Assembly (NCBI GenBank): GCA_030592835.1
Contig: JAUVIJ010000045.1
Span: forward strand, 1 to 10,719
Length of the DNA: 10,719 nucleotides
Direction of reading: 5' to 3'
Source: Candidatus Cloacimonadota bacterium
GTDB taxonomy: Bacteria > Cloacimonadota > Cloacimonadia > Cloacimonadales > TCS61
Both the position numbers and the translations under genes were made by a program. Below, piece after piece: positions 1 through 6,710 of this stretch. How positions within the stretch are numbered: the first letter of the stretch is position 1; the number at the start of each line of letters is the position of its first letter. A model generated the notes under the pieces. It saw only the letters and a list, made by a program, of their open reading frames with translations, ran no database searches and was not told the DNA's origin.

Positions 1-1913
1 CCGGATTGTTCCGTACCGAAGAATTCCCCCGGTCCTCTGATTTCAAGATCTTTTTCTGCAATTATAAATCCATCTCCTGTCGAAATCATGGTCTGAAGTC
101 TTTCTTTCGCTTCTCTGCTGATTGGCAAATAACTGATCAGATAACAGTATGATTCTTCCGAACCCCTGCCGACTCTGCCTCGGAGTTGATGTAACTGACT
201 AAGCCCGAATCGTTCGGCATGCTCTATCAACATTACCGATGCATTGGCCACATCGATTCCTACCTCGATAACTGTTGTTGATACCAGTACATCGATTTTT
301 CCATCTTTAAAATCCATCATGATTTTATCTTTTAGGGTTGATTTCATTTTTCCATGCAGCAGGCTGCATTTGAAATCCGGGAAAATTCTGCCGGAAACCT
401 CTTCATAAGTGGATTCTGCTGCTTTTAAAGGGGACTTGTCTGATTCCTCGATCAGGGGACACACTATATAAATCTGCCTGCCGGCTTTTAGCTGTTTTCT
501 AACCTCTATATAAATACTATTTTTCTCACTCTCATATTTCCAAAATGTAATAATAGGCTGGCGTCCCGGAGGAAGTTCATCAAGAACACTTATTTCGAGA
601 TCCCCAAACACTGTTAAAGCAAGAGAACGGGGTATCGGTGTTGCCGAAAGGTACATCATATCTGGATGTCCATTATTTGCTGTCAGGATTGCTCTTTGTT
701 TAACTCCAAAACGGTGTTGTTCATCAATAGCTACAAAGCCGATTTTTTTGTATTTCACGTCCTTTTGAATCAAAGCATGAGTGCCAATGATTATATCTAT
801 TTCTCCGGACGCAATTTGACTTTTAATCTCCTTTTTACCTTTGTAGTTCCCTCCTTTCAGCAATTCTATTCTGATATTTGGCTGGTTTTGCAGCAACTTT
901 GTAAAACTGTTGTAATGCTGTTCTGCCAGAATTTCAGTTGGTGCCATCAAAACTGCCTGATAATTATTCTCAACTGCCAGAAGCATGGCAAATAATGTAA
1001 TTATGGTTTTACCAGAACCTACATCTCCCTGAAGTAATCTGATCATCTGCCGGGGTGATGTCATATCGCTCACAATCTCTCTGATTACTTTTTTTTGAGC
1101 AGAGGTCAGGGAAAAAGGTAATGAGTTTTTTAATTTGGTCGTACAGGTCTTTTTCAGGACGAATTTGAAACCGTTTTTCTTTAAATGGTGCTTGAATTTA
1201 GATCTGGCCAGCATTAACTGCAGATAAAATAATTCTTCAAAAGCGTATCTCTTTTTTATCTCAGGAATTTCTTCCGGGTGCTGGGAAAAATGTATTTTCT
1301 GCAGGGATTTTTTCTTTGATTCAAAATTATATTTTTTCAGAATATAATCCGGTAGACTTTCTTTAATATGGTCATGATATAGCTGAAAAGCTGTTAAAAT
1401 AAGTTTACGCATGATATGTATGGATATTTTATCTGTAAGGTTATATACTGGTAAAATCGATCTTTTATGCCAGAATTTATTACTTCCGGAAGATGTTTCA
1501 AGAATTTCAAACTCGGGATGTATGATCTGAGGTCGACCGGCAAAAGAGGTTACAAAACCGCTTACCCACATCCTTTTCCCGATCTCAAACTGCTTAATGA
1601 ACCACTTACCGAAACGGAACCAGGTGCAGAAAAGATGATCTTCACCATCAGTAATTACTACATTCAGTCGAAATTTATTTTTCCCGATTATTCTTTTTTC
1701 TACCGAATAGATCTCTCCAATCAGGGAATAGTTGTTATCCACCCTGATCTCACTGATTTTTTCTTCCTGCAACCGATTAATATAGTTCCGAGGAAAATGA
1801 TTCATTAAATCTTCGATATTGAAGATTCCCAGTTTATTCAAATACCTGGCTCTATTTTCCCCAACACCCTTGAGATATTTGATATCATATTGCAACGGAT
1901 TAGATAATTTCAT
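1..1913 (-). CDS. recG: ATP-dependent DNA helicase RecG (C-terminus cut by window edge)
   Basis: RecG is a superfamily 2 DNA translocase that remodels stalled replication forks and Holliday junctions. Translated from the ATG at 1913-1911, 637 codons remain open to the left edge, so only about the last 50 to 60 residues of a roughly 690-residue family member are missing. The N-terminus has a helix-hairpin-helix-like stretch (YLKGVGENRARYLNKLGI) and the wedge/OB region. Helicase motifs follow in order: motif I GDVGSGKT with Lys about 302, motif II DEQH at 397-400, motif III SATP from 423, and motif VI QLRGRVGR around 576-583. DEQHRFG and QLHQLRGRVGRG are typical of RecG. The sequence ends in the family motif EIRGPGEFFGTEQS. 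No frameshift is seen across the motifs. The start has only a weak upstream Shine-Dalgarno, but the N-terminal match supports it. The gene is divergent from the peptidase gene, 108 bp away. Confidence 0.97.
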   Translation of the reverse strand, partial: MKLSNPLQYDIKYLKGVGENRARYLNKLGIFNIEDLMNHFPRNYINRLQEEKISEIRVDNNYSLIGEIYSVEKRIIGKNKFRLNVVITDGEDHLFCTWFRFGKWFIKQFEIGKRMWVSGFVTSFAGRPQIIHPEFEILETSSGSNKFWHKRSILPVYNLTDKISIHIMRKLILTAFQLYHDHIKESLPDYILKKYNFESKKKSLQKIHFSQHPEEIPEIKKRYAFEELFYLQLMLARSKFKHHLKKNGFKFVLKKTCTTKLKNSLPFSLTSAQKKVIREIVSDMTSPRQMIRLLQGDVGSGKTIITLFAMLLAVENNYQAVLMAPTEILAEQHYNSFTKLLQNQPNIRIELLKGGNYKGKKEIKSQIASGEIDIIIGTHALIQKDVKYKKIGFVAIDEQHRFGVKQRAILTANNGHPDMMYLSATPIPRSLALTVFGDLEISVLDELPPGRQPIITFWKYESEKNSIYIEVRKQLKAGRQIYIVCPLIEESDKSPLKAAESTYEEVSGRIFPDFKCSLLHGKMKSTLKDKIMMDFKDGKIDVLVSTTVIEVGIDVANASVMLIEHAERFGLSQLHQLRGRVGRGSEESYCYLISYLPISREAKERLQTMISTGDGFIIAEKDLEIRGPGEFFGTEQS

Positions 1914-2011
1914 TTTTTGAACTTGAAAAGAGAAGCCGTCTTTAGTCAAGAAAAAAGGAATGTAAAATACTTTGACAAATATATGCCTACCCTGAATGAA
2001 TCATGCTTATT

Positions 2012-2016
2012 AGGAG
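2012..2016 (+). promoter_or_regulatory. Shine-Dalgarno that fixes a GTG start for the S9 peptidase
   Basis: AGGAG lies five bases before a GTG at 2022. The longer reading frame from TTG at 1917 lacks such a site, would begin 4 bases after the recG start codon on the other strand, and would bury the signal peptide 35 residues inside the protein. Confidence 0.75.
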
Positions 2017-2021
2017 AAAAT

Positions 2022-4418
2022 GTGAAATTAAAAACCTGGTTTATATTACTCTGGAGTATTACTATGTTATCTGCAACAACCGGATACAAGATGCCTTCTC
2101 AGGAAATTGTCGAGATTTTCGATATCCCTTCATTACCATATATTTATTTTATTCCCTTCACGAATATAGGTCTTGAAATAACCTACCAGGATAAGATGAC
2201 TCTGGAACAGTTAGCTGATCCCAGTCTTAAACTTGCCGGGAAAAAGATCTCGATAAAATTGAATGCTCCATTCGATTATTATCCACGCAAAACTATTACA
2301 ATAATAGATTTTAATTCTCAAACCAGGATTCCTGTAAAACTACCGGATAACATCAAAATAAGGGATTATAAATTATCTTTTGATCGGAAGTTCCTGGCTT
2401 TTTCTCATGAGACTGACGAAGGGATTGAACTGGGTATAATAGAACTTGAGAATGGTTCCTTTAAACTGCTGAATCAGATATACCTCAATGATTGTTTTTC
2501 CGATAGCGGGTTCTGGTGGATGAACGACAGTGGAAAGATCTTGATTAAATCTATTGTCGATGATCGTGGAGCAATGCCGACACCACCACCCATCCCTGCA
2601 AGCCCCGTTATTGAAGAAACTTCTGGAAAGACCAGTACGAACAGAACATATCAAAATTTACTTACATCAGAATACGACAAAGATCTTTTCGACTTTTTCT
2701 GCAGATCACAACTGCTTATTGTAGATATAAAAAATAACACCAGAGAAAAAATCAGTTCTCCGGCAATATACGATGAGATCTCATTATCCCCAGATAATAA
2801 CTTTATTTTTGTTGAAAAGGTAACCAAACCTTATTCTTACGAATTACCCCATTATAGATTTCCCCGTAATTTTGAGATCCTGTATATCGATGGTAATCCT
2901 TTCAAAAACATTTATCAACGTCCTCTTCAGGATCAAGTCCCTATCGGGGGAACATATCAGGGACCTCGGCGATTTTCCTGGCAACCTTTTCATGATGCCA
3001 GCCTTGTCTGGGTAGAAGCCCTGGATAAAGGTGATCCGAAAGTTGTAGTTGAGTATCGAGATAAGATTATGCGTTTCGATGTTTCTACTGATTCTGAGCC
3101 TGAAGAACTTTTTCGTACCAAATATCGTTTCACAGGGATCGAATGGTCTCAGGATAAAGATGAACTTATCTATTCCGAATATGATCGTGATCGACTCTGG
3201 AAAAGAAAATGGCTTCTGACTTTGAAAATTAATCCCGCTGAATTGATACTGGACATCAGTATCAATGATCGTTATCAGACTCCCGGAAAACTAATACACA
3301 GAACGACAGCCCGTGGTGAAGTAGTATTTTTGAAGGACAATCAAACTGTCTTTTTCAATAATCTCAAAGGGGCAACCCCTGAGGGTGACTCGCCATATCT
3401 TTCTAAAATGGATCTAAAAACTCAGAAGCAGGAAATCCTGTATCGATGCCGTAAAGATTTCTTCGAGACTGTTGTTGGGTTTTCTGATCCTAGGTTAGAA
3501 CAAATTGTTATAACCAGCGAAAATAACAGTAACCCCAGGAATTATTATCAGATAGATCTGAACAGCAGTGAAAAACATAAACTTACGGATTTTCAGAATC
3601 CCTACCCGAAATCAGTTAAATTCAAAAAAGAACTGATAACTTTCCCTCGTGAAGATGGAGTCACTCTTTCCGGAACGCTTTACCTTCCTGTAGATTATAA
3701 GCAGGGCGATAAACTTCCACTGATATATCACGCATATCCTGAAGAATATACCGACATTTCTACTGCTGGACAAATAAAATCATCTCCCGATAAATTTATC
3801 GGTTTTCATGGAGCTACAATAAAATATTTTGCTCTGAAAGGTTATGCTATTCTGGCTAATGCTTCCATACCAATTATCGGAGATCCCGAAACGGTAAATG
3901 AAACCTTTATCGAGCAATTATTGTTAAGCGTAAAAGCTGCTATCGAACACCTCGATACACTGGGAATAATCGATCCTGACAGAGTCGGAATAATCGGGCA
4001 CAGTTACGGTGCCTTCATGGTAGCAAATGTGCTCGTCCATAGTGATCTCTGTTGTGCTGGAATCGCCAAGAGTGGTGCTTATAATCGTACTCTTACACCT
4101 TTTGGTTTTCAGAGTGAAAGGCGAACCCTCTGGCAAGCAAGAGAATTCTACCTGAAAGTTTCACCTTATCTATATGCCGAGCAGATCAACGAACCTTTAC
4201 TTCTTATCCATGGAGAAAATGATCCCAATTCCGGTACCTATCCCCTACAGTCACAACGTATGTATCAAGCACTTAAAGGAAATGGATCTACTGCAAAACT
4301 GGTTATATTGCCTTTGGAAGAACATGGTTATTATGCAAGGAAATCTAATCTACATGTATTAGCGGAAATTATAGAATGGTTTGAAAAATATGTAAAACAT
4401 GGAAAAGAAGAGAATTAA
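2022..4418 (+). CDS. Exported S9D-type serine peptidase, glutamyl endopeptidase-like
   Basis: This is a prolyl-oligopeptidase-fold serine peptidase of 798 residues, most like the S9D glutamyl endopeptidases known from plant chloroplasts. A signal peptide is visible at the GTG start (Lys-2 and Lys-4, then a hydrophobic stretch WFILLWSITMLSA), so it probably acts in the periplasm or outside the cell. Residues about 40 to 580 form the beta-propeller, including the S9D segment with TPPPIP...P.IEETSGK...RTYQNLL from about 187. The alpha/beta hydrolase domain follows. The nucleophile is Ser661 in GHSYGAF, the acid is Asp734 in HGENDPNSGTYPLQS, and the base is His768 in LEEHGYY. The stretch AKSGAYNRTLTPFGFQSERR is a further S9D signature. 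An upstream TTG at 1917 gives a longer but less likely protein. Cleavage after Glu is inferred from family, not shown. The stop overlaps the feoC stop on the opposite strand. Confidence 0.93.
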   Translation: MKLKTWFILLWSITMLSATTGYKMPSQEIVEIFDIPSLPYIYFIPFTNIGLEITYQDKMTLEQLADPSLKLAGKKISIKLNAPFDYYPRKTITIIDFNSQTRIPVKLPDNIKIRDYKLSFDRKFLAFSHETDEGIELGIIELENGSFKLLNQIYLNDCFSDSGFWWMNDSGKILIKSIVDDRGAMPTPPPIPASPVIEETSGKTSTNRTYQNLLTSEYDKDLFDFFCRSQLLIVDIKNNTREKISSPAIYDEISLSPDNNFIFVEKVTKPYSYELPHYRFPRNFEILYIDGNPFKNIYQRPLQDQVPIGGTYQGPRRFSWQPFHDASLVWVEALDKGDPKVVVEYRDKIMRFDVSTDSEPEELFRTKYRFTGIEWSQDKDELIYSEYDRDRLWKRKWLLTLKINPAELILDISINDRYQTPGKLIHRTTARGEVVFLKDNQTVFFNNLKGATPEGDSPYLSKMDLKTQKQEILYRCRKDFFETVVGFSDPRLEQIVITSENNSNPRNYYQIDLNSSEKHKLTDFQNPYPKSVKFKKELITFPREDGVTLSGTLYLPVDYKQGDKLPLIYHAYPEEYTDISTAGQIKSSPDKFIGFHGATIKYFALKGYAILANASIPIIGDPETVNETFIEQLLLSVKAAIEHLDTLGIIDPDRVGIIGHSYGAFMVANVLVHSDLCCAGIAKSGAYNRTLTPFGFQSERRTLWQAREFYLKVSPYLYAEQINEPLLLIHGENDPNSGTYPLQSQRMYQALKGNGSTAKLVILPLEEHGYYARKSNLHVLAEIIEWFEKYVKHGKEEN

Positions 4419-4678
4419 TCTTTTAACCCAGATAATGCAGATACTGCATTATCTGGGTTTAACCACTGATAAAATTTCAGACAACTGTTTGAACTGCACT
4501 CCCCGCATTTTTTGCTGCTGCAGATATAACCCATGTCGACTTGACCGATATATCCTTTGCTCTGTAGAGTATAGATCATACCTTCCAGGACTGCTTTATC
4601 AATACCAAAACGATATGATATTTCTAACAAATTGACGGTTTTATGTTCTTGAATATAGTTAATAATTTCCTGTAGCAT
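4415..4678 (-). CDS. feoC: FeoC-like winged-helix protein with a four-cysteine motif
   Basis: An 87-residue protein. Residues 1 to about 50 form a DeoR/FeoC-like winged helix (LLEISYRFGIDKAVLEGMIYTLQSKGYI). Four cysteines follow at 53, 58, 61 and 66 (C-x4-C-x2-C-x4-C), the arrangement that in FeoC proteins can hold an iron-sulfur cluster. Its role is a small regulator or stabiliser of the FeoB ferrous iron transporter. The ATG overlaps the feoA stop as TAATG and the Shine-Dalgarno is weak, so translation is probably coupled to feoA. The last 14 or so codons are formed by a perfect 16-bp inverted repeat and look unconserved. The fold, cysteine spacing and FeoA neighbour together make the call fairly secure. 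Confidence 0.85.
   Translation of the reverse strand: MLQEIINYIQEHKTVNLLEISYRFGIDKAVLEGMIYTLQSKGYIGQVDMGYICSSKKCGECSSNSCLKFYQWLNPDNAVSALSGLKD
4425..4459. repeat. Perfect 16-bp inverted repeat at the convergent gene ends
   Basis: AACCCAGATAATGCAG at 4425-4440 is followed by a 3-base loop (ATA) and by its exact reverse complement at 4444-4459. It begins 6 bases after the peptidase stop and lies wholly inside the end of feoC. On the plus strand it is followed by only a short T-run (TTTAACC), so it may be the peptidase gene's terminator or a copy of a dispersed palindromic repeat. On the minus strand A bases follow, so it is not an obvious terminator for feoC. Confidence 0.85.
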
Positions 4679-4977
4679 TATCTGACTATTATTCTCTCAG
4701 CCACCGCCCGGGACATAATGTAACGGGATTCACCTATGGCTATTACCAAATTCGGATCCGTGCTGTCGTTCTTTTGTACTGTTATTATCCCGCCATTGAA
4801 AACGCCCATCTCTACCGTTTTTCTATCAGGATTACTCAAGATCACATATTTTTTATTTACAACTGCATTATTCAGGGTGGTTTTATGACGATGGCCAAAT
4901 CTTTTACCGTGAATGCCCCGTTTTTCCCTTGCACAATTATGTAACTTTCTGTGTCTTCCTTTTCCCCAGCCTAGCAT
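4678..4977 (-). CDS. feoA: FeoA-domain protein with basic His-rich N-terminal tail
   Basis: A 99-residue protein. The FeoA SH3-like domain occupies about residues 43-99, with the family pattern MGVFNGGIITVQKN...NLVIAIGESRYIMSRAVAERIIV. FeoA is a small cytoplasmic partner that binds the FeoB GTPase part and supports ferrous iron uptake. The first 32 residues form an extra tail rich in Arg, Lys, Gly and His (His at 9, 13, 23, 29 and 31, one Cys at 15), which the domain itself does not need. AGGGA stands about five bases before the ATG. It is followed directly by feoC with overlapping stop and start. It has its own upstream promoter and Fur-like site, in a 98-bp gap after the lipoprotein gene. 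Confidence 0.92.
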   Translation of the reverse strand: MLGWGKGRHRKLHNCAREKRGIHGKRFGHRHKTTLNNAVVNKKYVILSNPDRKTVEMGVFNGGIITVQKNDSTDPNLVIAIGESRYIMSRAVAERIIVR

Positions 4978-5020
4978 AAATTTCCCTATTTTTTTCTTGA
5001 TAATCTAATATAAATTTCTC

Positions 5021-5043
5021 TGATTGCAAATTAGTCTCAATCA
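5021..5043 (-). promoter_or_regulatory. Candidate Fur box at the feoA promoter
   Basis: The 17-base core TTGCAAATTAGTCTCAA (5024-5040) is flanked to give outer arms TGATTG and CAATCA. Read on the minus strand it is TTGAGACTAATTTGCAA, which differs from the Fur 7-1-7 pattern (TTGATAATnATTATCAA) at about four positions. It shares ATTGAGACT and the spaced ATT..CAAT with the site in front of fur. It begins about 7 bases past the -10 element, so bound Fur would cover the transcription start. Confidence 0.65.
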
Positions 5044-5050
5044 CAAAACA

Positions 5051-5059
5051 ATTATATCA
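5051..5059 (-). promoter_or_regulatory. Candidate extended -10 promoter of feoA-feoC
   Basis: Minus-strand TGATATAAT fits the extended -10 consensus TGnTATAAT exactly. No good -35 is seen at the right distance, which is tolerable for an extended -10. The start would fall near 5044, at the edge of the Fur-like box. A weaker alternative downstream is TTGCAA, 16 bases, then TAGATT. Confidence 0.5.
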
Positions 5060-5075
5060 TTAATTAATCCCGATT

Positions 5076-5945
5076 TTACGGTAATAATGGCAGAATTTTC
5101 TGTCCCATTCCAGTGCTGGGATCCTTACCCCGAGGGGAGTTGTCGAAGATCTCAACAACAGAATAGACGACTGTAATGAAATCCCGGCTGAAATGTCCGT
5201 GAAAATAGCTATGAACAAGATTAACATATTTGATCATTTTCTTTTCATATTCTGTAAGATTAGGATCGTCCGGATGAATCAACCTGGTAATGGTTTTAAG
5301 TTTATAGGATGGAATGTCGAGATAAACGATCGTAGAAATGGGGTTTGTCATCTGATTCAGGAATGACTGGGTCATAAATTCCGGGGTTGAATAAAGTTCA
5401 AGAGAGATCTGTTTATCAAGATCAAAGATATCTGCTGCATTTTCATATAAATATGCCAGGCTATCCAATTTTTCCAGGAGTGGAGCATCAAAACTTTTCT
5501 CCATCATGGTGATTATCTCATCAATTCTATCTGCACGGGGAAGAAACCCCATCCCTTTGACTGCATTATTTAAAGCAAAGGATGTGTCTTTTCTTTTAAA
5601 TCCGGAAGTTGCTACTATACCATTATGGGGTCCTGCCAATTCAGGTCCGGAACCAGTGTCTTTTTTTCCTGTCAGCATGTTACGGAAAAAATCTATGCTT
5701 TCCATTCTTCTTTCTACATTCCAATTCATGAAATTTTCAGGAAATGATACTGTTTTAAATTCCTGCCATTTCCCATCAACAAAAGCTCGTACCATATCAG
5801 AATTCTCCTGCTGGGTTTCAGCTACTGTCTGAAGACTATATCCGTCTTTCCAGAAACTGGCTGGATCAGGTTGCGCATAATTCTGGTTACATCCAGTAAT
5901 AACCAGGATTGAAATCAATAAAAGGAATAATGCTATTTTTTTCAT
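5076..5945 (-). CDS. Predicted lipoprotein of unknown function
   Basis: A 289-residue protein that I do not recognise. The N-terminus is a clear lipoprotein signal: two Lys, a hydrophobic run, then a lipobox ITGC with the lipidated Cys at residue 19. The mature part is soluble, without further membrane segments or an enzymatic motif I can name. It contains a Phe/Met-rich helical-looking middle and HSYFHGHFSRDF near residue 245. A strong Shine-Dalgarno (GAGGAG, eight bases before the ATG) and a 17-base gap to gpmA place it in the fur-feoB-gpmA transcript. Iron-related function is possible by position only. The downstream gap to feoA has a fresh promoter, so it may end the first transcript. No clear terminator is visible after it. 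Confidence 0.85.
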   Translation of the reverse strand: MKKIALFLLLISILVITGCNQNYAQPDPASFWKDGYSLQTVAETQQENSDMVRAFVDGKWQEFKTVSFPENFMNWNVERRMESIDFFRNMLTGKKDTGSGPELAGPHNGIVATSGFKRKDTSFALNNAVKGMGFLPRADRIDEIITMMEKSFDAPLLEKLDSLAYLYENAADIFDLDKQISLELYSTPEFMTQSFLNQMTNPISTIVYLDIPSYKLKTITRLIHPDDPNLTEYEKKMIKYVNLVHSYFHGHFSRDFITVVYSVVEIFDNSPRGKDPSTGMGQKILPLLP

Positions 5946-5962
5946 AATGTTTCTCCTCTTTT

Positions 5963-6709
5963 TTATTTTTTAACGATTTGGTTTTTTACATTATTGATCG
6001 CTTTCTCAATTGCTGCTTGATCACCCAGGTAAAAATGATCGCGAGGTTGCAGGTTTTCAACAAGCTGGTAATCTAAGGCAATTCCGGTTGGGATGTTAAA
6101 TGAGGTAATTTCAGAATCAGAGACCTTGTCCAGAATTTTCACCAGCGCTCGGAGGCTGTTACCATGGGCAACAATCAGCACTTTCGATCCAGAGGTTATC
6201 GCAGGAATAATATCCTTTTCCCAGTAGGGAAGGAATCTGTTTAAAGTATCAGCCAGACATTCACTTCTGGGTAGATCATTTTTATTTAGATGTTTGTAAC
6301 GCGGATCGTGCCCGGGATAATGTTCGTCTTCTTCATCTAATTCGGGAGGAGGTGTATTATAGCTTCTTCTCCAGATATGTACCTGTTCCTCCCCATATTT
6401 ATTCACTGTTTCCAGCTTATTTAATCCCTGTAAAACACCGTAATGTCGCTCATTCAATCTCCAGGATTTTCGTACAGGCAACCATTCCAGACCCATTTCC
6501 GATAGAATCAGCCACATGGTTTTTATTGCTCTTTTTAAATATGATGTATAAACAAGATCGAAGTTGTATTCTTCCCTTTTTAGCAATTGACCAGCTTTAA
6601 TAGCTTCTTCGATGCCTTTTTTACTGAGGTCGATATCTGTCCAACCTGTAAAAAGGTTATTTCTGTTCCAGAGACTCTCTCCATGTCGAACCAGTACAAG
6701 TTCATACAT
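5963..6709 (-). CDS. gpmA: 2,3-bisphosphoglycerate-dependent phosphoglycerate mutase
   Basis: This is the glycolytic and gluconeogenic enzyme that interconverts 3- and 2-phosphoglycerate in the cytoplasm through a phosphohistidine. At 248 residues it matches the usual dPGM length (250 in E. coli). LVRHGES gives Arg8 and the phosphorylated His9. RAIKT supplies Arg60, LNERHYG the proton donor Glu87, and VAHGNSLRALVK the second His182. The dPGM signatures FTGWTDIDLS, YPGHDPRY and NIPTG are all present, so this is not a general phosphatase of the same superfamily. The start ATG lies one base after the feoB stop and has AAGGA about eight bases upstream. A glycolysis gene inside an iron-uptake cluster is unusual. 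It may simply share the fur promoter. Confidence 0.97.
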   Translation of the reverse strand: MYELVLVRHGESLWNRNNLFTGWTDIDLSKKGIEEAIKAGQLLKREEYNFDLVYTSYLKRAIKTMWLILSEMGLEWLPVRKSWRLNERHYGVLQGLNKLETVNKYGEEQVHIWRRSYNTPPPELDEEDEHYPGHDPRYKHLNKNDLPRSECLADTLNRFLPYWEKDIIPAITSGSKVLIVAHGNSLRALVKILDKVSDSEITSFNIPTGIALDYQLVENLQPRDHFYLGDQAAIEKAINNVKNQIVKK

Positions 6710-6710
6710 G

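Noticed and set aside
666..1808. Plus-strand open frames opposite recG (666-995, 1467-1808)
   Set aside because: They are antisense to clear RecG helicase motifs and their products show no recognisable domain.
1917..2021. Longer N-terminus of the S9 peptidase from TTG at 1917
   Set aside because: No Shine-Dalgarno, and it would bury a good signal peptide. GTG at 2022 has AGGAG at the right spacing.
1914..2021. TTGACA at 1972-1977 as promoter of the S9 peptidase
   Set aside because: No credible -10 at 16-18 bases, so no promoter is called in this divergent gap.
5506..5832. Plus-strand open frame within the lipoprotein gene
   Set aside because: It is antisense to a gene with signal peptide and strong ribosome site, and shows no start signal or domain of its own.
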